From contig JAZRZP010000037.1 of the NCBI GenBank assembly GCA_045601425.1, forward strand, positions 1 to 25,162: a DNA stretch of 25,162 nucleotides, written 5' to 3'. Below the pieces are notes generated by a model that worked only from the letters and a program-made list of their open reading frames with translations, was not told the origin of the DNA and ran no database searches. A program made the translations under genes and the position numbers. Origin of the DNA: UBA1219 sp045601425. Its GTDB lineage: Bacteria > Bacteroidota > Bacteroidia > Bacteroidales > P3. Positions 14,889-22,933 of this stretch are shown here, in pieces (within the stretch, counting starts at the first letter, position 1; each line of letters opens with the position of its first letter).

Positions 14889-16565
14889 ATGAAAAAAACT
14901 ACAATAATAATTACCATACTTCTTCTGGCCGGCACATTCCCGCTCAAGGCACAGACCATTCTCGGCGGACATGTTACCGGCAACGTACAGATGGACGCCC
15001 AGATTTCGCGTGAAGACACCTCCATCGGAGCCGCCAACGTACCGCAGAAATTCCTTTCCAACATCTTCGGCAACGTGCTCTACACCAACGGCAATTTCAC
15101 CGCCGGACTCCGTTTCGAATCGTACCTCGACCCGTTGCTGGGCTTCGACTCGCAATACAAGGGATACGGCTTCGCCAACAAATTCATCTCGTTTCAGAAC
15201 GATAAATACGAGTTCACGCTCGGCGATTTCTACGAACAGTACGGGAATGGACTCATATACCGCAGTTACGAAGACCGCAACCTCGGTCTTGACAACGCCA
15301 CCATGGGTATCAATGTGAAATTCCGTCCTATAAACGGCATTTCCATAAAAGGAATGGTTGGAAAACAGCGCTATTTCTGGAACTACGGTCCCGGAATAGT
15401 ACGCGGCATTGACGGTGAATTCGAGCTCAACTCACTGATTCCCAGCTGGAACGAAGCCAAGACGCAAGTAAGTCTCGGAGCCGGCTTCGTAAGCAAATAC
15501 GAAGGCGACGAAACCGTCCTCAACGCCAGCGATCCGGATTACAAGCTCAACCTGCCGCTCAATGTGGGAGCCGCATCGTACCGGTTGAACCTGACCCACG
15601 GCCGCTTCGGTCTGCAAACCGAATATGCAATGAAGACCCAAGACCCCAACGCCACCAACAACTACATATACAAAGGCGGCAACGCACTGCTCGTCATGGC
15701 CTCGTATGCCCGTCGCGGACTTGGCATCAACCTGCAGGCCAAACGAGTTGACAACATGGGGTTCAAATCGAAACGATCCGAGACCGGTGAGATGCTGTAC
15801 ATCAACTACCTGCCGGCAATGACCCGCCAACACACCTATGCCCTCATGTCCATATATCCGTATGCTACACAGGTAAACGGTGAGATGGGAATTCAGGCAG
15901 ACATAGCCTACAACTTCAGAAAAGGCACGTTCCTTGGAGGGAAATACGGCACCGACCTCAAGATAAACTATGCACGCCTCATGTCCATCAACAGACAAGC
16001 CATCAGCGACACCACCCCCATTGGCACAATGGGTACAGACGGCTACAAGTCCGATTTCTTCAAATTCGGCGATGAACTCTACTACGAAGACTTCAACATC
16101 GAGATAAACAAGAAACTCTCTCCAAAAGCCAAGCTGAACCTCATGTACGCCTACATCACGTTCAATCCGGTTGTGGAAGGACACAGCGGAAGCCTGCATT
16201 ACAACAATGTGGCAGTTGCCGATTTCACATACAAAATCAACAGCAAAAACGTAATACGTGCCGAAGCACAGTGGCTCGGAACAAACATTGACTACACATC
16301 CAGCGACAAACGCAGCGGTGACTGGATTATGGGACTAATCGAATACAACTTCACCTCGGAATTCTTCGTATCCGTTTCCGACCAGTACAACTACAACGGC
16401 GGCGGCCAGCACTACTACAACATCTCGGCCGGATACACACACAAGACCACCCGTCTGCAAATCGGATACGGGAAGCAACGCGAAGGTCTGCTCTGCATCG
16501 GCGGCGTCTGCCGTCAGGTTCCGGCTTCCAACGGTCTGACAATTTCACTAACAAGCAGTTTCTAA
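14889..16565 (+). CDS. DUF6029 family putative outer-membrane beta-barrel protein
   Basis: The 558-residue protein has a signal peptide (FPLKAQ) and then continuous amphipathic beta strands with frequent Gly and aromatic residues, as in outer-membrane barrels. It ends in the typical C-terminal aromatic (ISLTSSF). Segments such as FTLGDFYEQYGNGLIYRSYEDRN are characteristic of the Bacteroidetes family annotated DUF6029. It is the middle gene of the TlpA, DUF6029, Omp28 trio. Function is not established; a porin-like or scaffold role beside two thioredoxin-fold proteins is inference. A paired-cysteine segment near the end (LLCIGGVCRQ) could be a redox target. Confidence 0.78.
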   Translation: MKKTTIIITILLLAGTFPLKAQTILGGHVTGNVQMDAQISREDTSIGAANVPQKFLSNIFGNVLYTNGNFTAGLRFESYLDPLLGFDSQYKGYGFANKFISFQNDKYEFTLGDFYEQYGNGLIYRSYEDRNLGLDNATMGINVKFRPINGISIKGMVGKQRYFWNYGPGIVRGIDGEFELNSLIPSWNEAKTQVSLGAGFVSKYEGDETVLNASDPDYKLNLPLNVGAASYRLNLTHGRFGLQTEYAMKTQDPNATNNYIYKGGNALLVMASYARRGLGINLQAKRVDNMGFKSKRSETGEMLYINYLPAMTRQHTYALMSIYPYATQVNGEMGIQADIAYNFRKGTFLGGKYGTDLKINYARLMSINRQAISDTTPIGTMGTDGYKSDFFKFGDELYYEDFNIEINKKLSPKAKLNLMYAYITFNPVVEGHSGSLHYNNVAVADFTYKINSKNVIRAEAQWLGTNIDYTSSDKRSGDWIMGLIEYNFTSEFFVSVSDQYNYNGGGQHYYNISAGYTHKTTRLQIGYGKQREGLLCIGGVCRQVPASNGLTISLTSSF

Positions 16566-16585
16566 CAAAAAAAAATCCGAAAGAC

Positions 16586-17428
16586 ATGAAAAAAACGATA
16601 TTTTCAGTTATCGCACTTGCAGTCCTGTGCATATCGGGAGCCTGCAACAAAATAGAAGAAGAAGACTACTTAATATATGCGGGAAGTTCGGGAGAATGGG
16701 TTGACGGGAAACCTGTTTCCAATCACCAGAAATGCGTGCTCCTTGAAAAATACACTGCCGTAAAATGCACCAACTGCCCTGCCGCCGACGAACTGATTTC
16801 CGGATTACAGGCGACCTACGGAGAACAGCTGGTAGTGTATGCGATTCACGCCACAAGCATGGCTGCACCGTTTCAGGACACCCTCGACATGCGCACCCCC
16901 GACGGCGACATCTGGGACGAGGCGTTCGGCGTGCAGGCCCTGCCCAAAGCAATGGTCAACCGCAAAAGCCAAGACGGGCAATTCATTCAACTGACACCTG
17001 CCGAAATGGGCAACAGCGTAGAGAATGCACTCGCAGAAGAACCTGTTCTGGCAATGTCCATGAAAACGGACTACAACGCAGAGAATCGCAGAATCAACAT
17101 CACTGCCAGTCTGGAATTTCTGCAGGACGTGAGCGATTCGCTCCACCTCACTATGGTACTCATGGAGGACTCGCTGGTAGGCAAACAGCTCCTGAACAGC
17201 GGCTGGGTTGACGGATATGTGTTCAACCACGTGCTCCGCGACGTGATAACCGACGTTTGGGGACTCGGAGTGAAGGCAATAGGTCAGGCCGGAGAATGCA
17301 GGGAAATCACGCTGAGATACATTCTGCCCAAAAAGTGCAAACCTCAGAACTGTCACGTCGTAGCATTCGTATCCAAGCAAGCAGACAAGGAAATACTGCA
17401 ATGTGCGGAAACCGATGTAACGAAGTAA
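16586..17428 (+). CDS. Omp28-related thioredoxin-fold lipoprotein
   Basis: The 280-residue lipoprotein (ISGAC, Cys20) has a thioredoxin-like start, VLLEKYTAVKCTNCPAADE, with a CxxC pair (Cys61, Cys64), followed by the Omp28-type extension rich in beta strands. Omp28 was described from Porphyromonas as an outer-membrane lipoprotein. Last gene of the TlpA, DUF6029, Omp28 unit. The exposed CTNC motif suggests thiol exchange, perhaps with the TlpA protein, but no partner is proven. Confidence 0.85.
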   Translation: MKKTIFSVIALAVLCISGACNKIEEEDYLIYAGSSGEWVDGKPVSNHQKCVLLEKYTAVKCTNCPAADELISGLQATYGEQLVVYAIHATSMAAPFQDTLDMRTPDGDIWDEAFGVQALPKAMVNRKSQDGQFIQLTPAEMGNSVENALAEEPVLAMSMKTDYNAENRRINITASLEFLQDVSDSLHLTMVLMEDSLVGKQLLNSGWVDGYVFNHVLRDVITDVWGLGVKAIGQAGECREITLRYILPKKCKPQNCHVVAFVSKQADKEILQCAETDVTK

Positions 17429-17657
17429 TCTTGCGAAATCCGAAAAAAATTCCGCACAATACTGATGGGTAAAAACTGACGGAAAACGCAAAAAAAGCAC
17501 GTAAAAAAAGATAAAAACAGAAAAAACGTTCACTGAAAGAAAGGGGAAAAAGAATATCACCGGAGGATTTTTAGAAAATATCTTATTGATAATTAAGATA
17601 TTAGAAAATAAATCCAAAAAAAAACAAATAAAATTTTGCAGAAACAAAAAAAAGTAG
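17429..17657. other. AT-rich intergenic region with inverted and direct repeats
   Basis: No coding region is visible. It contains a 10-bp direct repeat (TTAGAAAATA at 17571-17580 and 17601-17610) overlapping a perfect 9-bp inverted repeat (17577-17585 with 17594-17602, loop of 8). These lie upstream of the rpmG promoter and could be a regulatory site or a weak terminator for the Omp28 unit. Confidence 0.5.
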
Positions 17658-17665
17658 TAATTTTG
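17658..17665 (+). promoter_or_regulatory. Promoter of rpmG
   Basis: TAATTTTG followed by CA matches the -7 element, with TTTG at 17635-17638 (19 bp spacing). The ATG lies 22 bp downstream. Confidence 0.78.
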
Positions 17666-17687
17666 CAAATCCAAAAAAGATAGAAAA

Positions 17688-17876
17688 ATGGCAAAGAAAA
17701 ATAAAGACGCAAGAGTACAGGTGATATTGGAATGCACCGAACAAAAAGCAAGTGGCATGCCCGGTATGTCTCGTTATATTACGACTAAAAACAAAAAGAA
17801 TACTCCGGGTCGTTTGGAATTGAAAAAATACAATCCCATCCTTAAAAAAGTAACTGTTCATAAAGAAATCAAATAG
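17688..17876 (+). CDS. rpmG: Large-subunit ribosomal protein L33
   Basis: The 62-residue basic protein shows the L33 pattern RVQVILECTEQK, SRYITTKNKKNTPGRLELKKYNP and a lysine-rich end. It is a structural component of the 50S subunit. Only one cysteine remains where zinc-binding L33 has CxxC pairs, so this is the zinc-independent form. It is co-transcribed with the DUF4295 gene 9 bp downstream. In many Bacteroidetes rpmB (L28) precedes it, but here it does not. Confidence 0.96.
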   Translation: MAKKNKDARVQVILECTEQKASGMPGMSRYITTKNKKNTPGRLELKKYNPILKKVTVHKEIK

Positions 17877-17885
17877 TAAAGAGAT

Positions 17886-18041
17886 ATGGCAAAGAAAGCA
17901 GTAGCAACGTTAAGAACATCCTCAGGCAAGGATTTTGCAAAAGTTATAAGAACAGAACGTTCTCCCAAAACCGGTGCTTACGTATTCAAAGAAACCATCG
18001 TAGCATCAGATCAAGTAAAAGAATTCCTTTCGAAGAAGTAA
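17886..18041 (+). CDS. DUF4295 family small basic protein
   Basis: The 51-residue basic protein starts MAKKAVATLRTSSGKDF and ends KEFLSKK. Bacteroidetes genomes usually carry such a gene right after rpmG, where it is annotated DUF4295; a ribosome-associated role is suspected from this linkage, not proven. It follows L33 by 9 bp and is followed by a strong terminator. The usual neighbour ftsY is not present. Confidence 0.92.
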   Translation: MAKKAVATLRTSSGKDFAKVIRTERSPKTGAYVFKETIVASDQVKEFLSKK

Positions 18042-18067
18042 ATTTTTTTCATACGCTTTTGTTTTTT

Positions 18068-18097
18068 AGCCCTGCATACCTCGTGTGGGGCTTTTTT
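18068..18097 (+). terminator. Terminator of the rpmG operon
   Basis: AGCCCTGCA (18068-18076) pairs with TGTGGGGCT (18084-18092), including two G/T wobbles, around a 7-nt loop. A run of six T (18092-18097) follows. Confidence 0.92.
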
Positions 18098-18135
18098 GAT
18101 GCAAAAAAAATTGCAGTCATTTCAAAAAAAAAACG

Positions 18136-18143
18136 TATCTTTG
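18136..18143 (+). promoter_or_regulatory. Promoter of the small lipoprotein gene
   Basis: TATCTTTG followed by CA is a perfect -7 match, 16 bp before the ATG at 18160. No TTTG is visible at the expected upstream distance. Confidence 0.72.
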
Positions 18144-18159
18144 CAAAAAAAATCAGATA

Positions 18160-18681
18160 ATGAAAAAATTATATTTTCTGGCATTAACAGCCGTTTCAAC
18201 GCTGTTTTTTTGCTGTTGCAATAAAGAAAGCAAATGTTTCACGACGGAAGACAGCACATATCTGGAAGTGGAAAGTCTCAATTTCAAGGAAATAGAAACA
18301 CAAGTTGAGGCTGGTGAGCTGTCGCCCACAGCACTGGATTACGTGAATCTTTACCGTTCCTTTCTGGACGACAAGTCGGAATGCAACTCGGGAAAGGAAA
18401 GTCTGAAAGACTTCATCTGCAAATTCGTTTCGGACGCTGAGTTTCAAGACGAACGCATGAAACTCAGCGAGGAAGAGAAAAAAAGTCTCGACAATTTTTT
18501 CCTTTCATTCAAATTCATGCTTGATGATGACGGCACACTCTACGGTTGGAGCAGCCTCTGTAGCACCAAAGCATCTTACCTTGCCGGCTGGCTCGATTCA
18601 GAATGGGTTTTCTGCCTCAACTTTGAACGCGCAAATCCCGACGAACCGTGGTTCCTTACCGAATTCATCGAAATAGACTGA
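18160..18681 (+). CDS. Putative exported small protein of unknown function
   Basis: The 173-residue protein begins with a signal-like segment ending in CCCNKES; the triple cysteine (18-20) lies at a lipobox-like position, but preceding FF is unusual, so lipidation is likely rather than sure. The mature part is acidic and mostly helical, with DYVNLYRSFLDDKSEC and KLSEEEKKSLDNFFLSFKFM. I recognise no family. It has its own promoter and lies 33 bp upstream of porZ, so the two may be co-transcribed. Whether it takes part in type IX secretion is unknown. Confidence 0.7.
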   Translation: MKKLYFLALTAVSTLFFCCCNKESKCFTTEDSTYLEVESLNFKEIETQVEAGELSPTALDYVNLYRSFLDDKSECNSGKESLKDFICKFVSDAEFQDERMKLSEEEKKSLDNFFLSFKFMLDDDGTLYGWSSLCSTKASYLAGWLDSEWVFCLNFERANPDEPWFLTEFIEID

Positions 18682-18714
18682 TTTACCGAAAGCATCATTA
18701 ACTGACAGTACTGC

Positions 18715-21000
18715 ATGAAACGTCTATTTTGTGTTTTTGCAATGTTGCTTGCCTGCCAGCTGTCGTTCCCGCAAGTGGGAGTCGGCAAATGGAGAGACCA
18801 TTTCTCGTTCAGCAAGGCACACCATATTGAGATTGTCGGCAACAAGGTCTTTGCTCAAGGAGACCTCGGACTCATGTATTATGATACCGACGACGGTACG
18901 GTGAACAAATTCACGAAAGTAGAAGGACTCTCCGATGTGGGGATATCGGCTTTTGCGTACGACAGACAATCGGACTTCATGGTGATAGCATACACCAATT
19001 CGAACATAGATTTGGTTCACAACGGTCAGGTTTTCAACCTTTCGGACATAAAGCGCAGCGAGATTTCCGGAGACAAGAACATATACCGGATACGTTTCTA
19101 CGACAAGAAAGCCTACCTTGCCTGCGGTTTCGGGACAGTGGTGCTGAACCTCAGCCGCAAAGAGATTTCCGACGTGTACTACGTAGGCAGCGAAGGCACG
19201 ACCCTGAAGACAAACGACTTGGCAGTATTCAACGAAAACATTGTGATAGCCACAGACTCCGGTTTCATAGCTGCCGACAAGACCCAGCGACACCTGAACA
19301 TATACACCAACTGGCACCACGACACATCGTCGGTACTGGGTGCAAAAAAAATCAGATATCTCGAATGCTTCAATGGAGAAATCTTCATCATAACCGAAGA
19401 CTCACTGAACAGTTCGACAATATACAGATCATCTGACCTGCAGCATTTCAACAAATGGATGTCGGGCGACATACGTTCTCTGCGGGTTGCGGGCGACAAA
19501 CTCGTAGTTTCCAAGTACCGAAAGGTGGAGATATATGACAGAGACCTCACACTGACTAACGAGTACGGCAACATTGACTGGCTCACCATGCAGTGTCTCG
19601 ATGCGACCGTGGCATTCTCAAAACTCTGGGTTGGAACCGATTGGGCAGGGCTGGTGTATTTTGACCTGCACAATCCTACAATTGCCAATGGTTTGGAGCC
19701 GAATGCACCGCAGTTCGACGATTCCTACCGGTTTAAAGCGTTCGACAAAGGTCTTTTCCTCGCACACGGAAGCGTACAGGGCGTATATTTCCTGCCTGCC
19801 CAACTTTCTACATTCAGTGAAAACCGATGGTCGACGCTGACGCGCAACGAAATCCTCGACTCGTGCAACGACGTTGCCGACGTGGTTCAGGATCCAAAAA
19901 ACAGAAATCACCTGTTTGCCACCGCATGGAACTACGGCATTTTGGAAATAGAGGACAACAAAGTGAAAAACATCTACAACGAGACCAACAGCGACAATGC
20001 AATACAGCCGTACTTTCTGGGGAATTTCCGTTCGGTCCGCACCGGAGCCGCCGCTGCCGACAAAGACGGGAACTTCTGGTTTACCAACGCATTGCAGAAC
20101 TACGGCTTGATTGTGCGGAGAAAAGACGGTTCGTGGAAAAGTTTCAGAACAGACACCGGCAACGAAGAACTGTACACTCTGATTATAGACAGCGTGCACA
20201 ACTACAAATGGTTTCTCGGACACAACGACATATTCGTTCATGACGGGGAAAACAAATTTGCCCACGTCAACCCAAACAAAGGCAGCAAACTTGCCACGAC
20301 AAAGGTCAACTGCCTTGCACAGGATCAGGACAATGAAATCTGGCTCGGCACCGAAAAGGGGATAAAGGTGATATACAATACATCGAATGCCTTTGAGAAC
20401 GGCGGCAACGGAGAAGAGTCTCCAATTACCTGCAACAACATTCTTTACAGCGAAGGCGGCAACATAGAATATCTGCTGGCATACGAGGAAATCACCTGTA
20501 TAACCGTTGACGGAGCCAACCGTAAATGGATAGGCACGGCTTCGGGCGGAGCATTTCTCGTTTCGGGAAACGGTACAGAACAGCTTCTGCATTTTTCATC
20601 GAACAACAGCCCGCTGCCATCGGACAAAATCACCGACATAGGCATAATGCCGACCACGGGTGAAGTTTTCATAGGCACCAACAAAGGCATCGTATCGTAC
20701 AGAGGTACAGCTACTTATGCCGAGCAGACGCCACTGGACACAATTTATGCCTTTCCCAATCCGGTAAAACCCGATTACAACGGACCTATAGCCATAAAAG
20801 GATTCACCCGAAACGCCCTTGTACACATAACCGACGCTTCTGGACATGTAGTTTTCTCAACCCGAGCCAACGGCGGTCAGGCAATATGGTACGGACGCAC
20901 TTCGAGTGGCAAACGCGTGGCCTCGGGAGTTTATTACGTATTTGCCTCCGATGATTTTTCAGAGAACCGTTCAGTAACCAAAGTACTGATACTCAGATAA
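18715..21000 (+). CDS. porZ: Type IX secretion system protein PorZ
   Basis: The 761-residue protein has a signal peptide, then two beta-propeller regions with two-component-regulator-type repeats (for example DNEIWLGTEKGIKVIY and DGANRKWIGTASGG). A T9SS C-terminal sorting domain (about 675-761) follows: AFPNPVKPDYNGP ... ITDASGHVVF ... GKRVASGVYYV ... KVLILR. This matches PorZ, the surface part of the PorU-PorV-PorQ-PorZ attachment complex that processes T9SS cargo and, in Porphyromonas, binds anionic LPS. It is followed by recO after only 6 bp. Alternative: another CTD-bearing propeller protein, but length, domain order and recO neighbour favour PorZ. Confidence 0.87.
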   Translation: MKRLFCVFAMLLACQLSFPQVGVGKWRDHFSFSKAHHIEIVGNKVFAQGDLGLMYYDTDDGTVNKFTKVEGLSDVGISAFAYDRQSDFMVIAYTNSNIDLVHNGQVFNLSDIKRSEISGDKNIYRIRFYDKKAYLACGFGTVVLNLSRKEISDVYYVGSEGTTLKTNDLAVFNENIVIATDSGFIAADKTQRHLNIYTNWHHDTSSVLGAKKIRYLECFNGEIFIITEDSLNSSTIYRSSDLQHFNKWMSGDIRSLRVAGDKLVVSKYRKVEIYDRDLTLTNEYGNIDWLTMQCLDATVAFSKLWVGTDWAGLVYFDLHNPTIANGLEPNAPQFDDSYRFKAFDKGLFLAHGSVQGVYFLPAQLSTFSENRWSTLTRNEILDSCNDVADVVQDPKNRNHLFATAWNYGILEIEDNKVKNIYNETNSDNAIQPYFLGNFRSVRTGAAAADKDGNFWFTNALQNYGLIVRRKDGSWKSFRTDTGNEELYTLIIDSVHNYKWFLGHNDIFVHDGENKFAHVNPNKGSKLATTKVNCLAQDQDNEIWLGTEKGIKVIYNTSNAFENGGNGEESPITCNNILYSEGGNIEYLLAYEEITCITVDGANRKWIGTASGGAFLVSGNGTEQLLHFSSNNSPLPSDKITDIGIMPTTGEVFIGTNKGIVSYRGTATYAEQTPLDTIYAFPNPVKPDYNGPIAIKGFTRNALVHITDASGHVVFSTRANGGQAIWYGRTSSGKRVASGVYYVFASDDFSENRSVTKVLILR

Positions 21001-21006
21001 CAATAC

Positions 21007-21744
21007 ATGTTAGCATCCACTTTTGCCTTTGTACTCCACACGACCAACTATTCGGAAAGCAGCGTGATAGCGAAAATGCTCACCCGCACATGGGGGGTAA
21101 AAAGTTTCATGATAAAGGGAGTGCGTGGCGGGAAAAGCCGAAACAAGCAGAATCTTCTGCAACCGATGTCGTATCTTGAAATGTCGGTTTACCGGAACGA
21201 AAAAGCCGAAATACAGTTTGCAAAAGAACTGAAACCTGCCATGCAGTGGAACACCATACCGTATAGCTGCGAAAAGACCGCCATAATATTCTTCATCAAC
21301 GAGTTGCTTTACAAAACCATACGCGAAGAAGAGCCCAACCCCACCCTGTTCGACTTCGTGCTTGAGACACTTTCGGCCTTGGACGAAGACCGCTGCGTGA
21401 TTTCCGATTTTCCAATACGGTTTCTGATAAAAGCCGCACGGCAGTTCGGCATAGAACCCTTGGACAATTTTTCTGCAAACAAACCGCACTTCAACATGCA
21501 GAACGGCTGTTTCGAATCGGCAGAAGGCCATTACAGTACTTCTTCCGAAACGCTTCTGGATACAGGTAGCAGCCTTTTGCTACATAAATACCTTAATATC
21601 AATGATTTATACAAAGAATCATTACAAACCTCATATTTGGAACGGAACAAACTACTGACCGACATGACCGATTACTTCAGAATACACCTGAGCAACCTTT
21701 CCGATTTCAAATCGCAGACCATTCTGCACGAGATTTTGAGATAA
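21007..21744 (+). CDS. recO: DNA repair protein RecO
   Basis: The 245-residue protein has the RecO N-terminal OB-fold pattern (AFVLHTTNYSESSVIAKMLTRTWG, then KSFMIKGVRGGKS) and a helical C-terminal domain. RecO works with RecR in the RecF pathway, loading RecA on single-stranded DNA coated by SSB. The zinc-binding cysteines of some RecO proteins are absent. Coupled to porZ: only 6 bp separate the stop and start. Confidence 0.92.
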   Translation: MLASTFAFVLHTTNYSESSVIAKMLTRTWGVKSFMIKGVRGGKSRNKQNLLQPMSYLEMSVYRNEKAEIQFAKELKPAMQWNTIPYSCEKTAIIFFINELLYKTIREEEPNPTLFDFVLETLSALDEDRCVISDFPIRFLIKAARQFGIEPLDNFSANKPHFNMQNGCFESAEGHYSTSSETLLDTGSSLLLHKYLNINDLYKESLQTSYLERNKLLTDMTDYFRIHLSNLSDFKSQTILHEILR

Positions 21745-21769
21745 ACTTTGCAAGTTCAAAAAAAACTCG

Positions 21770-21777
21770 TATTTTTG
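21770..21777 (+). promoter_or_regulatory. Promoter of the C-type-lectin-like lipoprotein
   Basis: TATTTTTG followed by CA matches the -7 element, with TTTG at 21747-21750 (19 bp spacing). The ATG lies 37 bp downstream. Confidence 0.75.
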
Positions 21778-21814
21778 CAAAAAAAATCAATGTTTAACTT
21801 AAAGAATAAACGCA

Positions 21815-22717
21815 ATGAAAAAATTCATATTTATTTTGGCTCTTGCCTGTGGGTTCATGGCATGCAGCAAAGATGACGACAAAACCAGCACAAAACCATC
21901 AAACGGATCCGACGTTTCGGAGCCTGACGTCTTTTCCGTATCGGAGAATAAGAAAGTTTACTTTTCTCCCGGGAACCTGCAATACCAGCCAAGCACAAAG
22001 ACGTGGCGGTTTGCCGAGAATCAGTACTCCTATGTAGGCGACGAGGACAACGGGAACGTGTACATAAACACCATAAAATGCAAGAACAATTCCATATCGT
22101 CGTCCTATCAGGGATGGATAGACCTATTCGGATGGGGTACAAGTGGCTACAACGGCAAAAATCCCTACATGAGGTCGACCACTGACACCGACTACGGCAA
22201 CGGGACTGCCAACATAACCGACAGCAACTACGACTGGGGGCTATATAACGGAATTTTCAACCCTGCCACACAATTGACAGATCCCGCCGGCACTTGGAGG
22301 ACACTAACAAGTTCGGAATGGAGATATCTCCTCACCGGACGTGCCAATGCCAAGAAGAAATGCGGATTGGGATGCATCGACAACAGCGTAAACGGTCTGA
22401 TAATTTTGCCTGATGCATGGACGTTGCCGGAGGGATACACTTTCAACAATGGCTATTCGGCATTCAACCTGAACACCTACACGACAACCCAGTGGAAAAA
22501 GATGGAAGCCAACGGGGCAATATTCCTGCCGGCCGGAGGATACAGAGCCGGATCCAATGCATACCGTGCCAATCAGGACGGCAGATATTGGACCACGACC
22601 AGCGTTAACCAGAATGTGGCCTATGGAGTATATTTCTATGAAAACAAACTTGAATCCAACAACTCTTTCGGACGTTCGAGCGGAATCTGCGTCCGCCTCG
22701 TAAGAAACAAAAAATAA
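21815..22717 (+). CDS. Lipoprotein with C-type-lectin-like (FISUMP/DGR-target-like) domain
   Basis: The 300-residue lipoprotein (FMAC, Cys17) has a short linker and one domain: VYFSPGNLQYQPSTKTWRFAENQ, GWIDLFGWGTSGYNG, then TWRTLTSSEWRYLL, LPDAWTLPEGY and the ending GAIFLPAGGYRAGS ... YWTTTSVN ... GICVRLVR. This pattern is known from large Bacteroidetes lipoprotein families, some members of which are variable targets of diversity-generating retroelements. No reverse transcriptase or template repeat is visible here. It likely binds a ligand at the cell surface. It is monocistronic, with its own promoter and strong terminator. Confidence 0.82.
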   Translation: MKKFIFILALACGFMACSKDDDKTSTKPSNGSDVSEPDVFSVSENKKVYFSPGNLQYQPSTKTWRFAENQYSYVGDEDNGNVYINTIKCKNNSISSSYQGWIDLFGWGTSGYNGKNPYMRSTTDTDYGNGTANITDSNYDWGLYNGIFNPATQLTDPAGTWRTLTSSEWRYLLTGRANAKKKCGLGCIDNSVNGLIILPDAWTLPEGYTFNNGYSAFNLNTYTTTQWKKMEANGAIFLPAGGYRAGSNAYRANQDGRYWTTTSVNQNVAYGVYFYENKLESNNSFGRSSGICVRLVRNKK

Positions 22718-22751
22718 ACGCACTCCGACACATACCGTAACGGCATTACAA

Positions 22752-22798
22752 AAGCAAGAAGGGAGAATCCTGTGGTTCTCCCTTCTTGCTTCCATTTT
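22752..22798 (+). terminator. Strong 16-bp hairpin terminator
   Basis: The arms at 22752-22767 and 22776-22791 form a perfect 16-bp stem with loop TCCTGTGG. The sequence CCATTTTT follows. It isolates the lipoprotein gene from ftcD. Confidence 0.9.
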
Positions 22799-22863
22799 TC
22801 AGCAAGACGGACGACAGCCACACAAAGACCGTAAAAAAATTCGTTTTTTTGCAAAAAAAATCG

Positions 22864-22871
22864 TACCTTTG
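22864..22871 (+). promoter_or_regulatory. Promoter of ftcD
   Basis: TACCTTTG followed by CA matches the -7 element. A TTTG at 22848-22851 is closer than usual. The leader to the ATG at 22934 is about 55 nt. Confidence 0.7.
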
Positions 22872-22933
22872 CAATTGCTTTCAGGAGCGAAGAAAACATT
22901 TATTTTTTTGACAAACAGTAATTTATACAAACA

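Noticed and set aside
16805..17758. Minus-strand frame of 317 codons over the Omp28-like gene
   Set aside because: Antisense shadow; the plus strand has a clear lipoprotein with a family match and correct spacing.
19618..20592. Minus-strand frame of 324 codons inside porZ
   Set aside because: Antisense shadow of a recognisable propeller protein, with no start signal or family resemblance.
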